Translations under genes and position numbers: made by a program | Shown: piece by piece, positions 1-6,824 of the stretch | How positions within the stretch are numbered: the stretch's first letter is position 1 | Layout of the letters: each line of letters starts with the position of its first letter | The notes under the pieces: generated by a model | Databases searched by the model: none | Told to the model about the DNA's origin: nothing | Seen by the model: only the letters and a program-made list of their open reading frames with translations | DNA from: Bacteroidales bacterium | Lineage (GTDB): Bacteria; Bacteroidota; Bacteroidia; Bacteroidales; Paludibacteraceae | Assembly: GCA_900768725.1 (NCBI GenBank) | Contig: CAAGDU010000070.1 | Span: forward strand, 1 to 12,890 | Length of the DNA: 12,890 bases | Reading direction: 5' to 3'

Positions 1-139
1 GGCGGTAGAGCCGTGCATAGGGGTCGTCCGTGGGGTACTCAATCCCCACCTCGGGATATAAGTCCCCTCTACCACCTGCATGTCGTTGTATCTTGCGTTG
101 TTCATAGGCGTAAATAGGATTTAAGAGGACCCTCCCCAT
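1..139 (-). CDS. possible partial ORF running off the left edge
   Basis: On the minus strand an ATG at 139-137 opens a frame that stays open for 46 codons to the window edge. Its later part has a protein-like composition (for example GDLYPEVGIEYPTDDPYARL) and it lies downstream of the GH3-HAD pair on the same strand. I do not recognise the family. A TAG stop lies two codons before the ATG, and the ATG directly abuts the GC-rich hairpin at 140-158, so the first residues are read out of repeat-like sequence. A second minus-strand frame starting at 105 is also open to the edge but looks less protein-like. This could be a real gene start, a gene remnant, or chance coding inside a repeat. Confidence 0.3.
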   Translation of the reverse strand, partial: MGRVLLNPIYAYEQRKIQRHAGGRGDLYPEVGIEYPTDDPYARLYR

Positions 140-158
140 CCCTCCCTACAAGGGAGGG
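140..158. repeat. GC-rich hairpin (8-bp perfect arms)
   Basis: CCCTCCCT at 140-147 and AGGGAGGG at 151-158 are perfect inverted arms around a 3-base loop. A related CCCTCCCC block lies just to the left (130-137), so the CCCTCC unit is also directly repeated. It may act as a stem downstream of the HAD gene or belong to a dispersed palindromic repeat. No long T run follows on either strand, so a classical terminator is not supported. Confidence 0.6.
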
Positions 159-258
159 GGATAAAGTTAGTTTTGTATAGTCGAAAGAAACTAAGTCTTT
201 CAGCCTCAAAGGTCTGACAGCCGTCAGGCGATCTTTCAGCGAGCATAGCGAGCGGTCC
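159..258. other. non-coding repeat-rich spacer downstream of the HAD gene
   Basis: No convincing gene lies here. The stretch contains a small hairpin (CTGAC and GTCAG arms around AGCC, near 215-228), a directly repeated AGCGAGC/AGCGAGCGG block near 238-255, and two copies of TCTTTCAGC in the + sense. This density of short repeats just after a stop codon resembles an extragenic repeat element rather than a regulatory leader. Confidence 0.4.
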
Positions 259-864
259 TTAATCCTTTATCAGTAAAAACTGTGCTCCGACGGCGCGGGC
301 GGATTCGCCATCGGTGTCATCGCGGTCGCCGATGAAGAGGGTCTCTTCGGGGGCGACGCCGAGGGTGTGGAGCACTTTCTCCGCGCATTGTTTGGCAGGC
401 TTGAGTCCGCCTAATTCGGGGGCGGAGACCAAGTAGCAGAAGTCGTCGGTGTTGAGTCTGAGGGCGCGCAGTTTCTCGCGGACACAGCCGTAGTCGGAAT
501 AGACGGCAAGGTAGATTCCGCGGCGATGGCAGTCCTCTATGAGCGGCTTCACCCACGGTCTGGGCTTATGCCAAAGGCGCAACACGAGCACCATGAGCGG
601 CATATAGACGTGGAAGTACCACCACCGCGCTATCCGCTTGTTGTACAAGTGCCCGCGCGACATCGCCTCGAAGAAGCGGTCGTAGAATGCCTCTTCCGTA
701 CCGAAATAGTGCCCGCGCAGTGCTTTCTTGCTCTGCTGCTCGGCAGCCAGCACCGACAGCGAGCCCAACTGCCCCAGCACCATCCTCCGCACGATACCGC
801 GCTTGTCGTACAACGTGCCGTCCAAATCCAGCACTACTGCTTTTATGCCGTTAGGGATGGTCAT
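259..864 (-). CDS. HAD-family hydrolase (phosphatase)
   Basis: A 201-residue haloacid-dehalogenase superfamily protein, probably a cytoplasmic phosphatase acting on a small phosphorylated metabolite; the substrate cannot be told from sequence. All four HAD motifs are visible: DLDGT near 13-17 (nucleophile D13, acid/base D15), the motif II serine in YSD at 122-124, the motif III lysine in GLKPAK (K155), and the motif IV acidic residues in GDRDDTD (D180, D185). Residues about 25-105 form the cap. They include an unusually hydrophobic, Trp-rich stretch at 81-98 that might pack in the cap or touch membrane. The ATG overlaps the stop of the upstream GH3 gene by 4 bp (ATGA), so the two are almost certainly cotranscribed and translationally coupled. 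Membership of subfamily I is inferred. Confidence 0.88.
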   Translation of the reverse strand: MTIPNGIKAVVLDLDGTLYDKRGIVRRMVLGQLGSLSVLAAEQQSKKALRGHYFGTEEAFYDRFFEAMSRGHLYNKRIARWWYFHVYMPLMVLVLRLWHKPRPWVKPLIEDCHRRGIYLAVYSDYGCVREKLRALRLNTDDFCYLVSAPELGGLKPAKQCAEKVLHTLGVAPEETLFIGDRDDTDGESARAVGAQFLLIKD

Positions 865-2729
865 TTCCGTCTCCTTTTTCTTTCTTCGCGCTCTTTGCGG
901 CGTTGTGCACGCTCTTTCTGACGTTCGCGCATGCGGTCGTCCATCTCGTTGGCTTGCTCCATCACGCGGTCGGTCCAGTTGTTGTAGCCCTCTGCCAAGC
1001 GCTCGATAAGGCTGAACTTCTTCTGCCGCTTCTCGTCCTGCATGAGCAGGTTGAACTTGAACTGTCCGTCGCGCAGTCCGTCTTTCAGGCAGGCGGTTTT
1101 GAAGCGCGCGTAGGCGTTGCTGAGCAAGATATGCGTCTGCGGGTCATGCAGGCGGAACGACTGCCGCTTCGACTCGTACTCAATGTTTATCGCTTGCAGT
1201 TTCTTGTCCACCACCTTGCCGAAGTTGTCCGCCTCTTTCTGGTCTATCCCCTCGTCCGCGAACTCAAAATAGAAATGGTAGCGGCTTTCCTTGACGTCGG
1301 CAAAGCCTACGAAGAACTTGGTCTTGATGTCGGTCTCTTTCTCCGCCTCGTGCACCGCCTCAATGAACTGCGGTTCGTAGAGTTTCTCGCCTGTCATGGA
1401 GACGATACCATTGATTTTTGACACCATATGGATGGTCGGCGTGTTGTAGAACTTGCCGCCCACCTCGATGAGGTCGTTCATGTTGTAGCGGAAAATACCC
1501 GAGTAGGTTGTTACATAGGCGCAATAGCGCTTACCTTGCTCCAACTCATAGAGTTGCAGGAAATGCTTGTTCGGACTGTCCAACTCGCTCTCCTCCACAA
1601 ACTCGTAGTAGTGGAAGTGCGGGAACATTACCGACTCGTTGCTATCGTCTAGCGAGAAGCCGAAGCGGCACTCCGTGGCGATATAGCCCAACTCTTGGTA
1701 GAAAGTCTGCTCCCAATCAAAGCGGTCCATGTATTTCTCCATGTAAATCTTCGTGTTGCCGCATTTCCATGTGCTCATATACTGCAACTGCGGCCAGAAG
1801 TCCTTGGGGTCGAGCCGCCCTTTCTCGGCGAGCAGCCTGCGCAACTCCGCCGCGCGCTCGGGCTTGGGCGACATATACGCCTCCAACTCCTCGCGGATAT
1901 AGAGCGACACGTCGAAGTCGTAGGTCAGCGTGCCGTTCTCAATGTCGTCTATCAGCAGGTCGGCGTGCTCGTCCACCACGCGCAGCAACTCCAGTATGGT
2001 GGAGGGGTTGGCGGTCGCCCACAGCGTAACATCACGCCACTGCAATGCCAAGCGTACCAAAGTGTAGTTACGCGCGTTGTAGTCGGCGATGGTTACCACG
2101 CTGGCGGGTTGGGTGTAGTGCTTCTTGATGATGGCGGGCACATCGCGCACCAACACGCCACTGACGGAACCGAACAAGGTCCCGTCGGGCGCATAGCCCT
2201 CACACTCTTTGCCTACGGTCTGGAAGAGATGCCCGCCGAAGATACGGCTGCGGTGGGTGATGAAGTTCCAAATCCACACATGCGTCATCTTGCCGTACAC
2301 GTCCTTGATGTACTTGTGCGTCATCGGCACCCACTTGGGCTCGGCGGTCGTGCCGCTCGTGGTGGCATACATATCCGGCTTGCCGGGGAACAACACGTTC
2401 CCCTCGCCGTGCTTATGCCGCTCCACATACGGACGCAGGTTCTCGAAACTGTCGTTCACAGGCACGTACTCCCTGTACAAACGAAACAGGTCCTCTGCGT
2501 TGGTCGCTTTCAGGATATCATCAAAATGATGTTCCTTACCATACACTGTGTCGCGTGATATACTCAGAATGTCGCGCAACGTTTTCTCTGCTGCATGCTT
2601 TGGGTGCTTACTCCAAAAGTTCAAACGAACTCGCTGACTTCCTCCCACCAACCAAAGTGCAAAGTTGATTAGCCACGGATAAGGCAACTTATTGCCCTGG
2701 GCATCAACATACGGTTTTCTTTTTCCCAT
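861..2729 (-). CDS. GH3-family acyl-adenylating / amido synthetase-like protein
   Basis: A 622-residue protein of the GH3 (auxin-responsive promoter family) branch of the adenylate-forming enzymes. Plant members activate a carboxylate with ATP and join it to an amino acid; the substrate of the bacterial members is generally unknown. Visible motifs are the ATP-phosphate-binding loop TTSGTTAEPK at 123-132, an ATEC segment at 351-354, and the C-terminal-domain signature around 404-420 (YVTTYSGIFRYNMNDL). SMTGEKLYE follows at 444-452. The last 25 residues or so are almost all Arg, Lys and Glu (from about 597), a charged tail beyond the catalytic fold. The ATG at 2729 gives a normal N-terminus and lies about 90 bases downstream of a good Bacteroidetes promoter. 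The gene overlaps the HAD gene by 4 bp, suggesting a two-step pathway on one substrate. Confidence 0.87.
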   Translation of the reverse strand: MGKRKPYVDAQGNKLPYPWLINFALWLVGGSQRVRLNFWSKHPKHAAEKTLRDILSISRDTVYGKEHHFDDILKATNAEDLFRLYREYVPVNDSFENLRPYVERHKHGEGNVLFPGKPDMYATTSGTTAEPKWVPMTHKYIKDVYGKMTHVWIWNFITHRSRIFGGHLFQTVGKECEGYAPDGTLFGSVSGVLVRDVPAIIKKHYTQPASVVTIADYNARNYTLVRLALQWRDVTLWATANPSTILELLRVVDEHADLLIDDIENGTLTYDFDVSLYIREELEAYMSPKPERAAELRRLLAEKGRLDPKDFWPQLQYMSTWKCGNTKIYMEKYMDRFDWEQTFYQELGYIATECRFGFSLDDSNESVMFPHFHYYEFVEESELDSPNKHFLQLYELEQGKRYCAYVTTYSGIFRYNMNDLIEVGGKFYNTPTIHMVSKINGIVSMTGEKLYEPQFIEAVHEAEKETDIKTKFFVGFADVKESRYHFYFEFADEGIDQKEADNFGKVVDKKLQAINIEYESKRQSFRLHDPQTHILLSNAYARFKTACLKDGLRDGQFKFNLLMQDEKRQKKFSLIERLAEGYNNWTDRVMEQANEMDDRMRERQKERAQRRKEREERKRRRK

Positions 2730-2828
2730 TAGTACGTTATTTTATGGGGGTAGTGGTCCTCTTCCGCCCCGCTTCTTCCCGCTTCATCCCAACTTCCACA
2801 TCAACCACTCACCCACAAGTTTCGGCTG

Positions 2829-2859
2829 CAAAGGTACAATAATTATTCCGAATTTGCAA
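2829..2859 (-). promoter_or_regulatory. Bacteroidetes-type promoter for the GH3-HAD operon
   Basis: Read on the minus strand, TTG (2859-2857) is followed by a 20-bp spacer and TACCTTTG (2836-2829), a full match to the TAnnTTTG -7 element. Transcription would start near 2822 and leave an untranslated leader of about 90 bases before the GH3 ATG. Confidence 0.75.
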
Positions 2860-2935
2860 GAAAAATGGCATATTTTCCCCAATAAAAATGATTTTTCGGC
2901 CAAAATTGCCGATTTTATGCCAACACCCTTTCTAC

Positions 2936-3075
2936 CTCCATTAATCGCCGTTAATTATTCATTAATCATATGCTTCCATGTATAGCACAATAAAAAACCA
3001 ATAGTTTAATGGCTCTTTAATGACTTTTAATGGAGTGCCTAATGAGATATAAATGGATAACTAACGGCGATTAAT
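2936..3075. repeat. intergenic inverted-repeat element, copy 1
   Basis: An AT-rich element in the gap between the large secreted protein and the GH3 gene. CTCCATTAA (2936-2944) pairs with TTAATGGAG (3027-3035). A second, perfect 14-bp inverted pair encloses nearly the whole block: ATTAATCGCCGTTA (2940-2953) and TAACGGCGATTAAT (3062-3075). TTTAATG units recur in between. The same parts in the same order occur at 9146-9250 in another spacer. No open frame in it looks coding. The rest of the gap (2730-3158) holds the GH3 promoter and leader and otherwise nothing I recognise. Confidence 0.6.
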
Positions 3076-3158
3076 AGGAGAGGGGGTAACGCACAAAATG
3101 CTTTTTCCTAAAATAAACAAATGAATACTAAATCTATTGCAAAAACTATAACCAACTA

Positions 3159-6100
3159 TCACTCCACCCGTTGTCCTCGCAGGTTGTATATCTCCTCACC
3201 ACGGATAATCACCACTTCGCCGTTGCGTACAGCCTTGTGCATGCGCACTTCACTGATAACCAAACCGTTGTCGGTTGAACTATTAGCAATAGTGATGTTG
3301 AACGAAACGGGTGCTGCGGCGTGGTAGTTCTGGTTGCCGTCTTCATCCACACCGTCTTGTTGTGCCGTGATGGTCAGGATACCCGCTGCTAAAGCGGTTA
3401 GTTTGTTGCCATCTAACATCGCGATATTCGTGGGATCTAATTCAAATGTTACCGCATAGCCGCTCGTTGCCGTTGCTTCCAAGATTAGTTCATCGCCGAC
3501 AGAGATAAAGTTCTGCGACAAATCCCATATTATCTCTTGCTCTGCCATGCCGATATGCACATATACCTTGCAAGTGTCTCCTTCAAAAGCGGTGGTATCT
3601 TCGGGGATGAACACTACCTGCATCCTGTAGTCGCCTGCCACTTGCACCATCGTCGGGTCAATCCACTCGAAGTGCCCTGCGCAACTTGCCTTGCCATCGA
3701 CGAGTGCCACTTCGCTCAATGCCTGCCCATAGGTCAGCGTGTCTGCCGCTACCGGCGCAACGGTGATGCTCGCCTTCACCTTACCCAACTCGATGGTCTT
3801 CTCTGCCGTCGCCTCATAGTAGAGGTCGCTCTCCACAGCCGTCGCTGTAACCACGACCGTACCCCCTGCTAAGAAGTACAACTTATTGCCTTCTACCACT
3901 GCAACCTCCTCGTTATCCACCGAGTAGGTAACCTCGGTCTCTGCGCTTGCCGTCAGGTAAACGGTGTCTTGGATGCTCAGCCCCTCGAGCACATCCTCCC
4001 AACTAATCGTCTGCGCCATCTTGGTAACAACCACCGACACCGTCGTCTCTGCCGTAGCATACCAGTTGGTATTTGCGGGAACGAACAGCACAGGCACATT
4101 ATGCGTACCGGGGGCATACACAGTATCTGCTGCAATGTTCCATGTGAACACACCCTCTACACTTGCTTCGCCGCCCGTCAGTATGTCGTCCGTCAGCACC
4201 TTGCCGTAGCCCACGCTCTCCACCGTCAAGGTCGGCGCTGCGATAATCGTCGGCGTTGCCAACGCGATGGTGATAGTCTTGCTCAGCGTTGCCTCCTCAT
4301 ACTTCTCGTCTTGCGCTGCCGTAGCGGTAATAGTTACCTCGCCGGCTTTCTCTACTACCAACTTATTCGCTGCGTTCACATACGCAACCGTCTCGTCCGA
4401 ACTGCTATAAGTGATAGCCGTCTGTGCGCTCGCCGCCAGCGTAACCGTGTCTGTCGTCAAGATATGGGTCGGCACATCCTCCCACGTGATAGTTTGCGTG
4501 TTACGCTGCGTCTGTACCTCTACGGGCACTGCCACTGCCATGCCGCTCACCTCATCCCGCACGCGAATCGTATCGAGCAGGGTGCCGACTGCAGTAGGCG
4601 TGATAGTGATATGCAGGGTCGCCGAACCGAATGCACCGCACTCGTTGCCTAAATACTGCTCTGCTACCGAAATAGCCGCTACCCCGTTATGGCTTACCAC
4701 CAACTCCGCCTTCACGTTGGAGTAGTTAATCACAACCTCTTTCGCTATATGGTCGCCGATGATAGACTTATCTACGGTTATCGCCGCTTCTGCGCTCTCC
4801 AAGTACTGCGCGGGGGTAATCACCACATCCTTGATATAGTGGTAGCCTTTACCTCCGCTCGGACGCGTGAACTTCACATGCGTTGCATTGCGCGAGAGTT
4901 GAATCTCGCCCGATGTGTTGTAGGTGCCCGCGGTAGGCTCCTGCGACCACAGCACTTCGCTCCAACTGCTGCCGCCATCGGTGGATTCGCGTACCTCAAT
5001 ATTTCCGCCGTAACTCAGTCCCCACTTGCCGCCCTTGTGGTCGAACATCAACTTGTTGGGCACGCCGTTGTTGCGGTCGATAGCGTAGGCCTTTTCTATC
5101 TTGTTGGTATTCAATTGGAAAAACTCTACTTCGCCACCGGATAGGTTATCAGCTACCAAAACATCCTCGCAGCCTGCGGAAGCCGTGCGCACGCGCACAC
5201 TCATGGTGGCAGTAGCCTCTTCGTATTCATCATCGCCGCTCACGGTGGCAGTCAGCGTGGTAGTACCTTCACCTACGATGGTCAGCACATTGCCCGACAC
5301 GCTTACTACATTCGCATCCTCGCTGGTATAAGAGAGGTATTGGTCGCGCGCGGGTGCATCGGTGCGTGTACCTTCGTCGTCCACTATCTGCACTTTGGCT
5401 GTAAGGGTAAGCGGCGCATCGCCTACCAGCAGACGGTTCAAGTTGTCCGTCCAGTGGATATACTGAATCTTCTTCTCCGTAACGGTTACGGTTATCGAAT
5501 CGCTCACAGCGTTCCACTCCGTGTCTTTGCCTGCCTGCGTGGCGGTAATCACTGCCGTACCGGCAGCCACCGCCTTGAACGATGCACCGCCGTTAGTGAT
5601 AGCCACAATGCTCTCATCGGAAGTTGAGTAGGTTACAGCCCCACCGCTCGTAGCCGTAGCCGCATCGTTCACCTCCTTACCCATAGGCAACGTAATCTTG
5701 TTGTTTTCAATATCCTCTCTCCATGTAATAGATTGACCTTTCTTCACCGTGGTACCGATCAAGGCAATCTCATGCGTAAAATCACCGTTGGTAAGCGTCA
5801 AGGTAGCGGTATGCTCACCCACTGCCCCGTGCGCATAGGTAACCGTAATGGTAGCGGTGTCGTTTGTGCAGTCAGTAGCATTATCGCTGATGCTTGCCTT
5901 AAAATAGGCAGCACCATCCCCCGTGATGTTTGCGGACAAAGACGAGGTATTTCCCCACAACATCTTGGTTGTTTTAGTATCAGTTGCTGAATGGATAGTT
6001 TTCTCCTCAAAGGTTAAAGTGCCGTCAGCAGGTGCATCTACATACGTCGCACGGGTAACATATACGTTCCGTATATAGCGGCTGTAAGAGCCACTTGAGT

Positions 6101-6440
6101 AAAAGCGAATTTTTGTAGCCGCTCTGCTAATCGTATAAGGACCAAAAGCCTTATATGTATTTCTGCTTAAATCACCAATTGATACACCAGCAACTTTTTG
6201 CCATGAGTCATTTACATATTCTTGGAGAATTACGCCATCTCCAACTGCTGTAGCCGCTGTTTTGTAGGCTTCAAAGGTTACTGCATATCCCTCTCCTGAT
6301 AAGGAGTACTCAACGCTTCCTCCGCCGACAGCAGAGTAGGACTTTGCGCCTGCTTCATTCAGTGCAGGACAATCTTGCGCCCAACTCACTTGGGCAACCG
6401 TACATAGTAAGGCGGTTAATAGGGTAAAAATCTTTTTCAT
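3159..6440 (-). CDS. large secreted protein with bacterial Ig-like (Big2) repeats
   Basis: A 1093-residue exported protein. The N-terminus is a clear signal peptide (MKKIF, then a hydrophobic core to about residue 19, with likely cleavage near AQ at 21-22). Five Big2-like modules each open with Q-x-I-x-W: about 236-321, 325-418, 648-726, 809-885 and 967-1052. Two modules with a YG(K/Q)xL motif (729-806 and 887-964) alternate with the last three. A jelly-roll-like unit at 23-135 is repeated at 424-548, sharing LSRN and YI(R/K)(N/D)V motifs, and each copy is followed by a roughly 95-residue Ig-like segment (137-234; 549-646). The tail (1057-1093), with NGEVVIIRGEEIYN and GQRVE, resembles Bacteroidetes C-terminal sorting or anchoring tails. 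No catalytic domain is recognisable, so an adhesin or structural surface role is inferred. Confidence 0.85.
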   Translation of the reverse strand: MKKIFTLLTALLCTVAQVSWAQDCPALNEAGAKSYSAVGGGSVEYSLSGEGYAVTFEAYKTAATAVGDGVILQEYVNDSWQKVAGVSIGDLSRNTYKAFGPYTISRAATKIRFYSSGSYSRYIRNVYVTRATYVDAPADGTLTFEEKTIHSATDTKTTKMLWGNTSSLSANITGDGAAYFKASISDNATDCTNDTATITVTYAHGAVGEHTATLTLTNGDFTHEIALIGTTVKKGQSITWREDIENNKITLPMGKEVNDAATATSGGAVTYSTSDESIVAITNGGASFKAVAAGTAVITATQAGKDTEWNAVSDSITVTVTEKKIQYIHWTDNLNRLLVGDAPLTLTAKVQIVDDEGTRTDAPARDQYLSYTSEDANVVSVSGNVLTIVGEGTTTLTATVSGDDEYEEATATMSVRVRTASAGCEDVLVADNLSGGEVEFFQLNTNKIEKAYAIDRNNGVPNKLMFDHKGGKWGLSYGGNIEVRESTDGGSSWSEVLWSQEPTAGTYNTSGEIQLSRNATHVKFTRPSGGKGYHYIKDVVITPAQYLESAEAAITVDKSIIGDHIAKEVVINYSNVKAELVVSHNGVAAISVAEQYLGNECGAFGSATLHITITPTAVGTLLDTIRVRDEVSGMAVAVPVEVQTQRNTQTITWEDVPTHILTTDTVTLAASAQTAITYSSSDETVAYVNAANKLVVEKAGEVTITATAAQDEKYEEATLSKTITIALATPTIIAAPTLTVESVGYGKVLTDDILTGGEASVEGVFTWNIAADTVYAPGTHNVPVLFVPANTNWYATAETTVSVVVTKMAQTISWEDVLEGLSIQDTVYLTASAETEVTYSVDNEEVAVVEGNKLYFLAGGTVVVTATAVESDLYYEATAEKTIELGKVKASITVAPVAADTLTYGQALSEVALVDGKASCAGHFEWIDPTMVQVAGDYRMQVVFIPEDTTAFEGDTCKVYVHIGMAEQEIIWDLSQNFISVGDELILEATATSGYAVTFELDPTNIAMLDGNKLTALAAGILTITAQQDGVDEDGNQNYHAAAPVSFNITIANSSTDNGLVISEVRMHKAVRNGEVVIIRGEEIYNLRGQRVE

Positions 6441-6511
6441 ACTTAAAATATGTTATTTGGTTATTGTATTTCGTTGTTGCTTTTCAAAAACTGCATTATC
6501 GTAGCCATCTC

Positions 6512-6559
6512 CTCTTAATTCTTAATTAACCAAAAATTGCCGATTATTAAGATTAAGAG
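6512..6559 (-). promoter_or_regulatory. hairpin in the 5' leader of the Ig-like protein gene
   Basis: CTCTTAATTCTTAAT (6512-6526) and ATTAAGATTAAGAG (6546-6559) are complementary apart from one extra base, with a 19-base loop. The hairpin lies between the predicted minus-strand start of transcription (about 6588) and the ATG at 6440, so it should be present in the mRNA. It could be an operator or an RNA stability or attenuation element; no known riboswitch is recognised. Confidence 0.5.
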
Positions 6560-6594
6560 AAGAAAAGGACACAATATACACCGAAAATCGAGTG

Positions 6595-6626
6595 CAAAAT
6601 TACTATTTATCTTTCAGATGTGCAAA
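6595..6626 (-). promoter_or_regulatory. promoter of the Ig-like protein gene
   Basis: On the minus strand, TTTG (6626-6623), a 20-bp spacer and TAATTTTG (6602-6595) match the Bacteroidetes -33/-7 consensus exactly. The predicted leader is about 150 bases long. Confidence 0.75.
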
Positions 6627-6740
6627 TTCTTCCCTCCTTTTCCCAACTATGTATAATCTAATCATAATAAAAGTACAAAAAACATAAGACAATAGATGGT
6701 TAGTCAAATAGTGATAATCACCATAAAATTCACTTTCCTC

Positions 6741-6771
6741 TTGCACATATCAGAAAAATGTCGTACCTTTG
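6741..6771 (+). promoter_or_regulatory. promoter of the clpC-like gene
   Basis: TTG (6741-6743), a 20-bp spacer and TACCTTTG (6764-6771) match the Bacteroidetes consensus. Transcription would begin near 6778. This rules out the far-upstream frame-matched start at 6696 and supports the ATG at 6825. Confidence 0.78.
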
Positions 6772-6824
6772 CGCCCAAGTTCGCTTCAAACCTGAAACCA
6801 AAACATGAAACTATTTTTCAAAAG

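Noticed and set aside
1695..2558. 287-codon plus-strand frame opposite the GH3 gene
   Set aside because: An antisense shadow of a well-supported GH3 coding frame, with no promoter or recognisable motif of its own.
2902..2914. 13-base match AAAATTGCCGATT to 6533-6545 in another leader
   Set aside because: A shared 13-mer is roughly expected by chance in an AT-rich window of this size, and the positions relative to the promoters differ.
2692..2985. Plus-strand 97-codon frame in the GH3 upstream region
   Set aside because: It runs antisense through the GH3 start and promoter, has no family resemblance, and its composition follows the AT-rich spacer.
3969..4652. 227-codon plus-strand frame opposite the Ig-like protein
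   Set aside because: It is an antisense shadow rich in His, Arg and Cys with no recognisable motif; the minus-strand frame has a signal peptide and domain repeats.
6696..6824. 43-codon N-terminal extension of clpC from an upstream ATG
   Set aside because: The ATG lies upstream of the predicted promoter at 6741-6771, and the added residues do not resemble any Clp N-terminus.
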